The translations under genes were made by a program, and so were the position numbers. This document shows, in pieces, positions 31,836 through 43,294 of a stretch of DNA of 64,000 nt (its first letter is position 1; every line of letters starts with the position of its first letter). The DNA comes from Odobenus rosmarus divergens (taxonomy: Eukaryota; Chordata; Mammalia; Carnivora; Odobenidae), in contig NW_004450380.1 of the NCBI RefSeq assembly GCF_000321225.1, forward strand, positions 3,031,397 through 3,095,396. Direction: 5' to 3'. The notes under the pieces are model-generated. The model searched no databases. It was not told the DNA's origin and saw only the letters and a list, made by a program, of their open reading frames with translations.

Positions 31836-34744
31836 CCAATCTGCCAGGGTGGGTGCCAGTCCTCATCTCCAAGGCCTGGACACCAGGTCCAGTTTTCTGC
31901 AACTGGCCCACACAGCCATGGCTTAAGGATGTCAAGAGGCACCTTTAAAATGATATTATACAAGTAAAACATAAGCATCTGCTTCTTACAGAAGCCTCTC
32001 GAAAACCAAATCCTATGAAAACTGCCAACGGGGTAAGAAAAGGGAGGTGGGGAGCCAAGTTCTTTGAAGCTCTAGTTGGTTGTGGTTCACCATCGCTCAC
32101 TACCGGATGTCTTCCTTGACATCAGAGTCTGTCAGAACCATGATAAGGAGGGAGCCCCGGTTAGAGGTCAGGGCTCACACCTCTTGATACTGGAAGTTCA
32201 TCTTCAGTCTGTCACACACAGCTGGCCTCCATGGCAGATGTGGTGACTGGGAACCTGGCTATTCCCAAGTCATGAGTAGGGCTTATGCACTCGAAAGACA
32301 ACTAGATGTCTGGAATGTGAGGAAAAAGGACTGCACATTTGGGAATCATTTCTACAATAATGTTTTAAGATTGGTTTAACAAATAAAGATTGTGCTTTTG
32401 ATGTCTGCATTAAAAGCACAAACAGGCCCTGCTTGCTGAAAGAAATCTAACTATATGCAATGGTCCCTTGAGGTAAATTTAAAGTTGTTAGGGTAAAAAC
32501 AGACTTTGCAGGAAAAGCAAGCCTTGCCATTCTACCTTATAACTGACCAGAAAGGGTGGGCAAGGGGAGAGGGGCGGGATAATGGGGTGGGGGGAGAGGA
32601 AGAGGGAGGGAGAGGGATTGTGAGTGTGTGAGTGTGTGTATGTTTGTGTTGGGGGGGAGCGGTGCGTGTTGGGGAAGCTGGTAGGAAAGGGGAGATATCA
32701 TGTGTGAAGAGGGATAGCTCAGGAATGCTCAGGTAGACCCATCTCTGTGCCCCATCTTACCAAAGGGCAGCTAAAGCCTGCTACCCCCCAGATGGAAACC
32801 CTAGGTGATAATGTGAAAAGTCCTTCTGGCACATCTGCCTTTCTGCACATTTTTAGAAAGTGTGTGAGAAAACTGGGAAGTGATAAGCAACCCATGCATA
32901 ATTCTGACTTAGTCTGAGAGGATTTCCTGTGAGTAAAAGAGATGGACAGCCAGGGAAAATGAGCTCATTTCTGCTGCTGGGGGCGGGGGGGGGGGTTGTT
33001 AATAAAGTTGGGTCATTGCCAAAGGACAGTAGGTGAAGTCAATGAGGTCTGTTGAAATCCCAAAAGTATGTAGCCTGAGTTCAGCCACAGCCTTTCTGGG
33101 ATATGAATGAAGGAACACTTAAATCAGCAGGTACCGAACACTGGCCTGTCTCACGTAACAGAACAGCCGTCTTTCCCGCTCACGGAGGACCAGGTGGAGC
33201 CAGAGAGCACAGAAGGGAGGTGTCTGTGAAGGAGCCCCCTGCCCCACGCAGACCCCCTACCCCATTAACTGTACTTAACATCACAGCAGGGCTACTGACG
33301 ACCTGAGCACCAACAAAATAAAGGAGTATGCAAACTCCAGAACCTCAAAGCAATGAACAACACGAAATTCAAGAACAGAAAAAGCCAGCACTAAGAAAAC
33401 AAGCGGTGGGGTGTGTGGTGGGGAGAAGAGATGGATGACTCTCTCCTGTTCCAGAACAAAAGAACACAAGGTCTGTCCCCTTCCCCTTCCTTCCTGGGAC
33501 CCAGGGGCTCTCCCTCCCGGTCCAGAGCTAAGGCTAAGGCCCCACGCTGAGGACAGAGTGCTGAACTGCCCACAGTCTACACAGCCTGCTAAAGAAGCTG
33601 CCAGACATCCTCTCCCCTGAGGTTCCGGAGCAGAACTCTGCCATCATCTCTCCTGGCCACACTGTCCTTCTAGGTCTGTGGAAAGCACGAATTGGAAGGG
33701 TGTGTTTATCTTTGGTCTTGTGGCAGGGTTGTGTTCAAGATGAAAAGTGACTCCGTGGGGGATGGGATGGGGGGGTTTTCCTTTCCAGAAGGCAATGATG
33801 TGGGGGGGCCTCCAAAAAGGGAGTCTGAGGCCGGTACTCCGGTTAGATCTATTTGAGCAGTGAATTCTCTGATCTCACCTCTGCCTATCTGAGCAGGGGC
33901 TAAGGGAACGGGAGAGTTGCTAAGGAGGCAGAGGCAGAGCCCATATGCCACCAACTGTCACGAATACCCAGGCATCCCATGGGATACGTGGACCCCACAG
34001 AAGTAGCCATCTTGCTATTACTGCCTAACCCCAGAAGTGGCCAGCGGAACTAAGGCCAGGCCTTCCACACCCAGCACCTTCACAATGGTTGGGGGGAGAG
34101 AGAGAGAGGGCCCACCAAATTACCCACATACGCATGTGGCCAGTGTCGGCATTTAGACACCTGCCACAGACAGCATGTCAGAGAAGCTGGGACAACCAGC
34201 ACCTTCCTCATGAAGGAAAACGTCATTGGTCCCGAACCATCCCTCCTCCTGGCCCACCACGGCACAGACACCAGAGCGTATAATGACAGGGAACACGAAG
34301 TATGGAAAAGACTCCTTATCTTCTCTACTCTACACTCCTGGACTTTTAAGTCCAGTCTGTGATAGGGATATAGAGGTTTGAATCAGAGATAAAACTGGAG
34401 GTTTATACTGGACTGGACTAATTTTAATAACCAAACTATGATGGGAAAACCAAGATAAATGCCCAAAGTCTCATTAAAGTTCAAAAAAAGGGGATTAAAC
34501 ACAGAACAACTGGTAGGAACAAATACCAAAGTAAATAAGTAAATACCCTAGGGAATCTGACCCTTCTTAGTAAACCAAATTCATGAATCCAGCACTTTGG
34601 GTTGGCAGCCTCCTTAGCAGTCTCTGTAGACTGTGAGGAGTTTAGCACTCTCTCCTGGAAAAGGATGGAAAAGTCAGAGAAGGAAAGGGAGATAAAGAAA
34701 GAATGGAAGATTCTACCATGTGGGTATTTTTCTACAACAACTGA
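31836..34744. other. Unique sequence with a G-rich/GT-rich tract
   Basis: Longest stretch without recognised transposons (2.9 kb). No exon seen; frames are at most 83 codons and overlap on opposite strands. Purine-rich 32553-32700 is listed separately. A run of about 10 G lies near 32986. Confidence 0.45.
32553..32692. repeat. G-rich and (GT)n-like low-complexity tract
   Basis: Successive G runs (GGGGTGGGGGGAGAGGAAGA) followed by GTGAGTGTGTGAGTGTGTGT and then GTTGGGGGGGAGCGG. At least four closely spaced runs of three or more G on the + strand give G-quadruplex potential. Confidence 0.8.
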
Positions 34745-35375
34745 AATCAGGATCTTGAAGAGATACTAGCACTGCCATGTTCACTGTGACATTACTCACA
34801 GGAGCCACAATGTGGAAACAATTTAAATTTCCACAGAAGGATTAATGAATTAAAAGAATGTGGTATGTATATACAATGGAATATTCTTCAGCCTTTAAAA
34901 AGAAGGAAATCTGCAATGTCAACAGTATGGATGAACCCCGAGGGCATTATGCCAAGTAAAATAAGATGGTCCCAGAAGGACAAACACAGCACAATTCTGC
35001 TTACACAATGTATCTAGAATAGTCAAACTCACAAAAGCACAGAATGGAATGGTGGGTGTCAGGGGCTAGGAGGACTTGCTAATCAATGGATATAAAAATC
35101 TCAGTCAGATAATACTGCATTGTACGACTTAATCTGCTAAGAGAGCTCATGTTAAGTGTTTTTACCATAATAAAAATATTTTTAAAGATTTTATTTATGA
35201 GAGAGAAAGAGTGCGCACACAAGTGGGGGGAGGAGCAAAGGTTGAGGAAGGAGCAGGCTCCCCGCTCCCGACCTTGGACTCGATCCCAGGACCCTGGATC
35301 ATGACCTGAGCTGAAGGCAGACACTTAACTGACTGAGCCACTCAGACTCCCCTACCACAATAAAATTTTTAAACA
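34745..35375 (+). mobile_element. Old LINE-1 3' end (L1M-type), SINE-interrupted
   Basis: Diverged ORF2 end and 3' UTR: CAATGTGGAAACAATTTAAA, GTATATACAATGGAATATTC, GGGCATTATGCCAAGTAAAA, AGAATGGAATGGTGGGTGTC, ending TTTACCATAATAAAA. The SINE at 35176 inserted in its terminal AATAAA region and duplicated TACCAYAATAAAA. Confidence 0.88.
35176..35352 (-). mobile_element. Can-SINE (reverse)
   Basis: Reversed tail TTTTTAAAGATTTTATTTAT, body AGAGAGAAAGAGTGCG, head GAGCCACTCAGACTCCCC. TSD TACCATAATAAAA / TACCACAATAAAA. Confidence 0.96.
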
Positions 35376-35680
35376 GAAAAGAACAGAAGGAAAGGCAGAG
35401 GGTAAGACAAGAAATATGCTCTGGGGCAATTTGTACTCAGAAGTGAGAAACAGGATCAAATTGGGTATAAGAAAGAACCAAATTGAAATTTTGAAAAATA
35501 ACAGTTATCAATTAACAAGCTATTCCCCATGCACAAGGGGCTATTTCACACAAAGGAAAAAAAAGGAAAGGGGAAAAAAAAAAACATATATAAGTCACGG
35601 TCCCTGCCTGCAGGAGCTTACAAATCACTGAGTGGTCGTGTGCTACGCTGCGGGGTATCTGGAGGGGGTATTAATGATGT
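35376..35680. other. Unassigned, with a possible reversed L2 3' end
   Basis: CACGGTCCCTGCCTGCAGGA GCTTACAAATC at about 35596-35626 resembles a reversed L2 3' end. The rest is unassigned and A-rich near 35555-35585. Confidence 0.4.
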
Positions 35681-35850
35681 CACAGCTGTGTGACAATTAT
35701 CAAGTCCCTTCACTTCTCTCAGCCTTTCTCATCTGGAAACAGGGCAAGAGAGGAAGGCCGAAATACTCGGAGCTTCTAAACCTTGATGGCAATGAAGAAC
35801 CACAGGCTATGCTTCAGTAGCTTGTCCAAATGACCTCAGAGAAGTGGTGG
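35681..35850 (+). repeat. MIR remnant
   Basis: GACAATTATCAAGTCCCTTC, CTCAGCCTTTCTCATCTGGA, AACAGGGCAAG: central MIR in sense. Confidence 0.5.
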
Positions 35851-36474
35851 GAAATCGGACCCTTACCCACAGACACTCAGAGGCTAGCTTGGGAAAACAT
35901 CCATTACCACCAGGCTCTCTGACGTCCAGGAGCTCCTTCTACATTCTAGAACTCCACATAAATAAGAAACAGAGGTGGCCTCTGGGAAAGCCACATCCTC
36001 TGAGCTGAGGACAGGCGTAGCCTGAGTCTCTGGGAGGCAAGTGGCCCACGAACCTCTCTATGCTCGGAAGCCTCGCGGGGTCTTGGAGGGCGTGAGGGCT
36101 GGAGGAAGGCCAGCACTGTTTCTCACATTTTGAAAAGTAAAGACTAGAAGCTCTGGCAACAACAGGGCTTTGTGGGGAGCCACATGTGTGAAGTATCCCC
36201 ATCTTCCTCCAGCAGCCCCGGGAATGTGTAACGAGAAGCAGCAACACAGGGGAACAAAGCAGTAGTGTCTGCTCACAAAGCGGGGTGCTGGCAATTTCTT
36301 ACGTTCCATTTTCTTATGAATGCCAAAGTTATTTGTTTTGAAAATAAGAACCTCTCCTTTGCCCTCAGCAACCCTGTTAAGAAATTCAACCACAGGAGTA
36401 ATTCTGTTTAGGCTTGCAGAGTGTGGGCAAATCCTCTGAACACCACAGTGGTGTTTCCAGGAGAGACAGTGAAG
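35851..36474. other. Unique sequence, nothing recognised
   Basis: The 158-codon reverse frame at 36058-36534 runs into the MIR at 36475, has no domain features, and overlaps a 102-codon frame on the same strand. Treated as chance. Confidence 0.45.
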
Positions 36475-36665
36475 GACAGGGATGAAGATGTTAGACTCAC
36501 AGAGACCCAAGTTCAAGTTCCAGGCAAGCCACATGCTGGCAGCGCGACCTTGGGCAAGTCATTTACCCTCAGTTCCCTCTCCTTAACCAAAAACTGAGGA
36601 AAACAGGAATGCTGTGAAATGACTGACCCCTACATAGTCAACATTCGGTAAGTATTCACTACAGA
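36475..36665 (+). repeat. MIR
   Basis: GACTCACAGAGACCCAAGTT, CTGGCAGCGCGACCTTGGGC, AAGTCATTTACCCTCAGTTC, CATTCGGTAAGTATTCACT. Confidence 0.8.
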
Positions 36666-37449
36666 AAACAGTGGCAGAACCACCAGCAGACCTCCAGGAG
36701 CATGTAACCGTGGGCTGCGATGGAATATTACATGCACAGTGTCGAGCGCAGCATCTGTCGTGATGCTCACAACACTCCAGACTGCAGGAGCCCAGTTATA
36801 ATAACACCCCCTGCGTCCCTGTAATGCGGGAAATACCAACACACAGAAAGTGTGTGTGATCTGTCTACATTGCTTCTGGTCCAGAACAGCCAGAAAGCTG
36901 GAGGGCTTGATTAATCTATTCTTAAGCATCCTTTCCATTCCTGGGAAGAGTCTATGGTGGTGACTTTCATGCATTCTTATTGAAACTAGGAATTTTCACA
37001 CTATTTGAAGTCATGGAAATATTTATGAACACGTTTCATTGGAATTTGGTTACTCGATAACATATATATATGCACACACACACACATATGAAAGGATACA
37101 AAGCAGAAAATAATACTGGTGTGAACATGTAATATACTGGGAAAAATAGTAGATTTCAATTTCAACCACCTGCTTCCAATACTGAAGATGCGAGAGTTTT
37201 CTGGCAAGTTTCGACCTCTCTGATCAGGTCTTTCTTCTCATTATTTAAAAAAAGGAAAGAAACATTGGAAAATACCTTCAAAATGCCATTGTGACTCCTA
37301 GAAGAATACCCAGAACAAAGGGGAAACAGCTATCGAGAGGTGATGCTGTCTCATATAAACCCGTGTACATCATAAAGTTTGCTGTGAAACTCTCTTAGCA
37401 TTACCTCACTAAGAATAAGAGCTTGAAATAATAATAACAATAATTTTTA
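36666..37449. other. Unique sequence with short (CA)n at 37072-37086
   Basis: No repeat family seen apart from ATATATATATGCACACACAC near 37065. The 114-codon reverse frame at 36630-36974 is unsupported. Confidence 0.45.
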
Positions 37450-37674
37450 AAAGATAGATTTATTCATTCATTCATTCATTCATTCATTCATTTATGATTG
37501 AGAGAGAGAGCGTGCATGTACATGTGGGGTGAGGGGCAGAGGGAGAGAATCTTCAAGCAGACTCACCACTGAGCATGGAGCCCTTTGCGGGGCTCAATCT
37601 CACAATCCATGGAATCATGACCTGAGTCAAAACCAAGGGTCAGACACTTAACCGACTGAGCCATTCAGGCACCC
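37450..37674 (-). mobile_element. Can-SINE (reverse) with expanded tail
   Basis: Reversed tail contains about 7.5 copies of ATTC (37462-37491), then GAGAGAGAGAGCG, and the reversed head GAGCCATTCAGGCACCCC. TSD approximates AATAATTTTTAAA / AATAATTTTAAA. Confidence 0.96.
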
Positions 37675-38049
37675 CAATAATAATTTTAAATATAACATTA
37701 GAAATAGACGCTTCTCTCCTTTTTCTGGATTTCTGATGCAAAACAGAATGCAGAATCATATTTTCTATTCAGACCAAGAATTTGGTTATAGTAAAAATGC
37801 ATAAAATGGATAAAAATGAACTTTTTAAAAATGGACCTCTGCTTTTCTTCCTCCTCCCCTTCACAAGTTTGCTACCAGACTTCACAGCGGGGAGGAAGCT
37901 TCCCCACCAAGAGAAATAAGGACCTAAAGTCCCAAGCATGAGGTACTCACCCGTAAGAGTTGTGCCTAGATTTTGACCTGGATACAAATGTCCACTAATT
38001 AAGCAGCCAGATCAACACGGATCCAGAGCCCAGCGATGTCAGAAGGAGA
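37675..38049. other. Unique sequence, nothing recognised
   Basis: No repeat recognised. Confidence 0.4.
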
Positions 38050-38290
38050 GCCTAAACACAATTTAATAATCCCCTTCTCTGTTTTCTTCATTTCCTGCCA
38101 TTTTGGTTTGCTTAAAAATTAGTACCTGCGGAGAAATGAGTGCATTTTTGGCAAGGAGTTAACTGCATTATCGTTGTTGATTCAAGGAATGAATAGTTAT
38201 GATGGAGAAAATCCAAATAGGAAAGAGGAGATGGGGAAAGTTAATTTCTCCATCTTTAAATGTCTAACATAAAATATTTCTTAGATTAAA
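38050..38290. other. Candidate conserved non-coding stretch
   Basis: Repeat-free complex DNA with TAATCCCC, GGTTTGCTTAAAAATTAGTA, GAGTTAACTGCATTATCG and TTGTTGATTCAAGGAATGAA: motif-dense texture. No alignment available. Confidence 0.2.
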
Positions 38291-38369
38291 AAAAATCTTA
38301 TCCATGCTTAAGGTTTGGAGGTCTAAAGTAATTGTTCCCAAACACAGCTGGTTACAAGGCCTCAGGTAT

Positions 38370-38545
38370 GGGGAGTCTGGGTGGCTCAGTCAGTTAGGCA
38401 GCTGACTCTTGATTTCAGCTCAGGTCATGATCTGAGTCTGGTGCGGAGTCTGCTTGAGGATTCTCTCCCTCTCCCTCTTTCCCTCCCCCTGCTCTCTCTC
38501 TTACATACATACATACATATATACATAAATCTATCTTTTAAAAAG
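38370..38545 (+). mobile_element. Can-SINE
   Basis: Head GGGGAGTCTGGGTGGCTCAG, deletion-shortened body, tail with ACATACATACATACATATAT. TSD AAGGCCTCAGGTAT / AAGGCATCAGGTAT. Confidence 0.95.
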
Positions 38546-38928
38546 AAGGCATCAGGTATTAAGTATGATACATTCTTTATGAATATAAAATTTCTGTCAT
38601 CTCTAGATATTATGTGCTGAAGATCAAAAATGTTAGGCTAAGGAGAGTGAAGGGAAAATTGTGTTTCCCCAAAGCAAGCTGTGTTTATTCTAGTTTATCT
38701 GTGAGTCTCCTTGGAAAACACTGCAGAACGTTTATCATGGAAAGAATATGTAACTTTCTCCCAGAATCATGAGGCTGGAGGAGGACTGGAGAGGTCATCT
38801 TGTCAACACACGTGATCCTGGCGAAGGACAGGATTGCACTCACATTGGAAACCCGCATTTTAAACAGGACTTTACATTTACATATCTAATGGCACAGTAG
38901 CAAGATAAACTCCAAATACATACACAGA
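38546..38928. other. Unique sequence, nothing recognised
   Basis: No repeat recognised. Confidence 0.4.
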
Positions 38929-41311
38929 CAGGCATACCTTGTTCTGTTGTTGTTCACTTTATTGCACTTGGAAGATACGCATTTTTTGGTTTGGGGTTGT
39001 TTTTTATCTTTTTTACAAATGGAAGGTTTGTGGCCACCCTGCATCAGGCAAGTCTACTGGCACCAATTTTCCAACAGCATCTGCTCACTTCATGTCTCTG
39101 TGCACATTTTGGTAATTCTCGCACTATTTCAAACGTGTTCATCATTATTATATTTGTCATAGTGATCTGTGATCAGTAAGCTGTGATATAATTATTATAA
39201 CTTTTAGGGTACCACAAACCACACCCAGAGAAGACAGGCAAACTCAATCGATAAACGTGTGTGTTCCGACTGCTCCACCGCATGGCCATTCCCCGGTCTC
39301 TCTCCCTCTCCTCAGCCTCCCTGTTCCCTGAGATGCAGCAATACCGAAATTGAGCCAATTAATAACCCTATGATAGCCTCTAAGGGTTCAGGTGAAAGGA
39401 AGAGCCATATGTCTCTCACTTTAAATCAAAAGCTAGATGTGATTCAGCTGAGCGGGGAAGGCGTGTCGAAGCTCAGATAGGGTGGAAGCTAGGCCTCTTG
39501 CACCAAGCAAGAGCCAAGCTGTGAAAGCAAAGGGAAAGTTCCTGAAGGAAATGACAAGTGCTACTCCAGTGAACACATGGATGATAAGAAAGCGAAAAAA
39601 GAAGAAAGCCTTACTGTTCATATGGAGAACGTTTCCGTGGTCTGGATAGAAGACCAACAGCCACGACATTCCCTTAAGCCAAAGCCTAACCCAGAGCAAG
39701 GCTCTGACTGTCCTCAACTCTGGGAAGGCTCAGAGAGGTGAGGGAGCCGCAGAAGAAAAGTCTGAAGCTGGCAGAGGTTGGTTCACGAGGTTTCAGGAAA
39801 GAAGTCGTCTCTATAGAAGTGCAAGGTGAAGCAGCAAGTGCTGATGGAGAAGCTGCAGCAAGTTCTCCAGAAGATCCAGCTATGAGAATTCATGAAGGAG
39901 GCCACACTCAACATCAGATTTCAATGTAGACGAGACAGCCTTATTCTGGAAGAAGATGCCATCTAGAACTTTCATAGCCAGAGAGGAGAAGTCAATGCCC
40001 GGCTTCAAAGCTTCAAAGGACAGGCGGACTCTCTTGTTAGGGGCTCGTGCAACTCGTGACTTTAGGGTGAAACCAGCACTCTGTTGCCATTCCAGAAATC
40101 CTAGGACCCTTAAGAATGATGCTAAATCTACTCTGCCTGTGCTCTATGACCAGAACAACAAAGGCTGGATGACAGCACATCTATTTACAACATGGTTTAC
40201 TAAAGATTTCAAGCCCACTGTTGGGACCTACTGCTCAGAAAAAAGATTCCTTTCAAAACATTACTGCTCACTGACAATGCCCCTGGGCACCCAAGATCTC
40301 AGGTGGAGATGGACAACGAGATTAGTGTTGTTTTCATGACTGCTAACACAACATCCATTCTAAACCCATGGATCAAGTTTTCAAGTCTTATTATTGAAAA
40401 AATACATTTTGTAAGACTACAGCTGCCATAGATAGTGATTCTTCTGATGGATCGGGGCAAAGTAAATTGAAAGCCTTCCGGAAAGGATTCACCATCCTAG
40501 ATACCATTAAGAATATTTGTGATTCATGGGAAGAAATCAAAATGTCAACACTAATAGGAGTTTGGAAGAAGTTGGGTGACTTTGAGGAGCTCAAGACTTC
40601 AGGGGAGGAAGTCACTGCAGATGGGGAGGAAAGAGCAGGAGAACTAGAATCGGGGTGGAGCCTGAAGACGGGACTGACGGACTGCAATCTCATGATGAAA
40701 CCTGAATGGATGCACAAAGAAAGTGGTTTCCTGAGATGGAATGTACTCCTGGTGAAGATGCCGTGAAGATGGATGAAATGACAATGAAGGACTTAGAATA
40801 TTCCAGAAACTGAGTTGATAAATCTGCAGCAGGATTTGAGAGGACTGACTCTAATTCTGGAAGAAGATCTCCAATTGGGTCCAATGCTATCAAATAGCAT
40901 CACATGCTACAGAGAAATCCCCCATGAAAGGAAGCGGCAATCGATGAGGCGAACTTCATTGTGGTCTTATTTTAAGAAATTGCCACGGCCACCCCAACCT
41001 TCAGCGCCCACCACCCTGACCAGTCAACAGCCACCACCATGGAAACAGACCCTCCAGCAGCAAAAAGATTACGACTTGCTGAAAACTCAGATGTTTAGCA
41101 TTTTTTTTAGCAATAAAGTGTTTTTAATTAAAATATATATGTTGTTTTTTAGACATAATGCTATTGAGAACTTAATAGACCAAAGTATAGTGTAAACATA
41201 ACTTTTATATGTACTGGGAAACCCAGTATTTCATTTGACCAATCTAACTGAAATAATCACTTTACTGAGGCGGTCTGACACCAACTCTGCAATACCTCTG
41301 AGGTGTGCCTA
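38929..41311 (+). mobile_element. Tigger1 DNA transposon, near full length
   Basis: Tc1/mariner-superfamily (pogo-group) cut-and-paste transposon, from the left terminal repeat (CAGGCATACCTTGTTCTGTT) to the right terminal repeat (CTGAGGTGTGCCTA). At about 2.38 kb it is close to the roughly 2.4 kb I recall for intact Tigger1. The right side has the expected TA target dinucleotide; the left TA has mutated to GA. It carries its own AATAAA near 41111. Many small indels and stops; inactive. Confidence 0.95.
39370..41098 (+). pseudogene. Tigger1 transposase, decayed
   Basis: Pogo-like DDE transposase remnant related to the jerky/CENP-B family (known of the family). Pieces in order on the + strand in shifting frames: N-terminal DNA-binding part (KSHMSLTLNQKLDVIQLSGE, about 39400-39460), a middle part ([19 protein letters not shown], about 39815), [20 protein letters not shown] (39956 on), TDNAPGH-type catalytic second Asp (about 40270), NTTSI region with the third Asp in MDQ (about 40345-40375, frame lost), [20 protein letters not shown] (about 40475) and the C-terminal LPRPPQPSAPTTLTSQQPPP (about 40980). 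The ancestral ATG has become ATA at 39373, though an in-frame ATG precedes it. The first catalytic Asp motif (NVDET) sits at a frameshift near 39920. At least five frames are needed, so no product is possible. Confidence 0.93.
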
Positions 41312-41344
41312 TAATTATAGGTGCAAGAAACCTGAAAATCTTCT

Positions 41345-41440
41345 GATCTGATCTCAATTTCCCATTTTATAGATGGGGAAATCAAGGCCTCAAGAGCTTA
41401 AGAATGTGCCCAAAGTTGAGAACCAGCCCTCAAATGTCTT
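41345..41440 (-). repeat. MIR remnant (reverse)
   Basis: CAATTTCCCATTTTATAGAT, GGGGAAATCAAGGCCTCAAG, AATGTGCCCAAAGTTGAG: reversed MIR core. Confidence 0.65.
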
Positions 41441-41998
41441 CTGCCTCCCATGTATTACTTCCTACTGTTTCTGCATTTTCTTTTATTACTCTGCCTGAGC
41501 TTTGACTTTCTTGAATTTAAAGGCCAACATGAACACCCCTGGTTGGTGTCAATCCTCAATAAGACAACGTGAAGTGTACTGTTGGTGGTGTAGCAGAGTC
41601 ATGAAGTCAGCACTCCAGGTCTGCCCCATGTGTATGAGAAATTGTGGAAGGGGATGTAAGGAAAGGGGAGAATTGAGAAAGTCAATAGGCCACTGTCACC
41701 GCTATGGGTGGGAGGCCCTACTCACCAAGGCCCCCAGAGCAAGCTCCCTAAAATTCAGAATGTTGAGAAATGGTTTAAAACACAGCAATGACTTCAGAGA
41801 CTAGAATCCAATAAGGCTTGCATTCACCTGAGCTTGTGTTGCCTTCTGGTCTGTTTCTAAACACAGAGCTCTTTCACTCTGAGACAGCTACTGAATTATA
41901 CCATAGTAATTAGCACACAGGGCATTGGTCTCTGGCAGTTAGAGTTTGGTAATTCACAAGATGTACTGAAATGTACATGATCATACACCACCTGTCTG
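41441..41998. other. Unique sequence, nothing recognised
   Basis: A 100-codon frame (41502-41804) has many Cys but no zinc-binding spacing that I can defend. Confidence 0.4.
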
Positions 41999-42011
41999 AA
42001 ACTCCTCCTCA

Positions 42012-42311
42012 CCGGGGGGCCTGGCTGGTTCAGTCTAGAGCATCTGACTCTTCATCTCAGGGCTGTGAGTTCGAGCCCAAAGCTGGATACAGAGATTACT
42101 TTAGAAAAATAAAGCTTTAGGGGTGCTGGGTGGCTCAGTAGGTTAAGTGTTCTGACTCTTGATTTCGGCTCAGGTCATGATCTCAGGGTTGTGAGATCGA
42201 GCCCCGAGATTCTCTCTCTCCTCTCTCTGCTCCTCCCCCCTGCTTGTGTTTGCTCTCTCTCTAAAATAAATGAATAAAATCTTAAAAAAAAAAATAAAGC
42301 TTAAAAAAAAA
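42012..42311 (+). mobile_element. Can-SINE, older type, host of a nested SINE
   Basis: Head GGGGGGCCTGGCTGGTTCAG, B-box area GCTGTGAGTTCGAGCCCAAA, ATACAGAGATTACTTTAGAA, then an A-rich tail split by the SINE at 42118-42289. Outer TSD GAAACTCCTCCTC / GAACTTCTCCTC. Confidence 0.92.
42118..42289 (+). mobile_element. Can-SINE nested in another SINE's tail
   Basis: Head AGGGGTGCTGGGTGGCTCAG, CT-rich body, tail AAATGAATAAAATC. Perfect TSD AAAAATAAAGCTT at 42105 and 42290, copied from the older SINE's A-rich tail. Confidence 0.95.
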
Positions 42312-42326
42312 AGAACTTCTCCTCCT

Positions 42327-42903
42327 ATAAAGGTCACATTTGCTCCACTACATAAACTTAACACCAGCTCTTAAAGCCCTCAAGAGCTACCCTTTCCTCC
42401 CTGCAGAAGGACTGAACACCCAGGAACAAAGCAAGTCATCTGAAACCCAAATGAATCCATGCATAGACAGTGACAAAAGCCACTAGTATTGGCTATCACG
42501 AACTGGGGATGAATGGCTTGCTGGAAGAGAAAACGTGACGGTAGTTCCAAGCACTTTCCTATGTTTTCATCCATCATTAGCAGCTCTAAGGAAGAAAAAT
42601 TCCTCTTTTGCTTCTGTTTTGTCTTCTTGAAGGAAAAAGCACCCAACATCGAGAGCCCCAAGCTGCACTGTAAGAAAGTATTGAAAATCACACACAGTGT
42701 AAACAAGGACCCCAAAAACAAGAATGTTTTTGACTTAAATATCTTCTTCTACACTGTGAAAACGCACATTTGAGAGCTCACTTTATAACAAATGTGTGAG
42801 ATTATAAATAAGGTGTTGGAGCTTCCCTATGAGGGGAAAAGGTAAGCTCACAGGATGTTTATGCCTCGTGTCTGCCCTTAGATTCCTGCAACAGAACTTG
42901 GAG
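42327..42903. other. Unique sequence, nothing recognised
   Basis: Frames of 113 codons (-) and 86 codons (+) overlap at 42380-42773. No repeat assigned. Confidence 0.4.
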
Positions 42904-42918
42904 CTATCCTCTGGTTTA

Positions 42919-43294
42919 TTTTATTTTTTTTTAAGATTTTATTTATTTATTTGAGAGAGAGAGAGAATGAGAGATAGAGAGCACGAGAGGGAAGAGGGTC
43001 AGAGGGAGAACCAGATGCGGGACTCGATCCCGGGACTCCAGGATCAAGACNNNNNNNNNNNNNNNNNNNNNNNNNNNNNNNNNNNNNNNNNNNNNNNNNN
43101 TTTTTTAAGATTTTATTTATTTATTTGAGAGAGAGAGAGAATGAGAGATAGAGAGCACGAGAGGGAAGAGGGTCAGAGGGAGAACCAGACTCCCTGCCAA
43201 GCAGGGAGCCCGATGCGGGACTCGATCCCGGGACTCCAGGATCAAGACCTGAGCCGAAGGCAGTCGCTTAACCAACTGAGCCACCCAGGCGCCC
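42919..43294 (-). mobile_element. Can-SINE (reverse) split by an assembly gap
   Basis: One SINE, flanked by the perfect 15-base TSD CTATCCTCTGGTTTA at 42904 and 43295. Bases 42927-43050 and 43101-43248 are the same sequence repeated across the N gap, apart from 24 bases missing from the left copy. Removing the left copy leaves about 202 bases, the usual length of this family, so a single insertion is the simplest reading. Confidence 0.93.
43051..43100. other. Assembly gap (50 N)
   Basis: Exactly 50 N, flanked by duplicated sequence. Probably a placeholder of unknown size rather than missing DNA. Confidence 0.99.

Noticed and set aside
36058..36534. 158-codon reverse frame
   Set aside because: Runs into a MIR and overlaps another frame; no domain.
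42927..43248. True tandem duplication of a SINE across the gap
   Set aside because: One outer TSD, near-identical copies and a normal element length after removal favour an assembly artefact.
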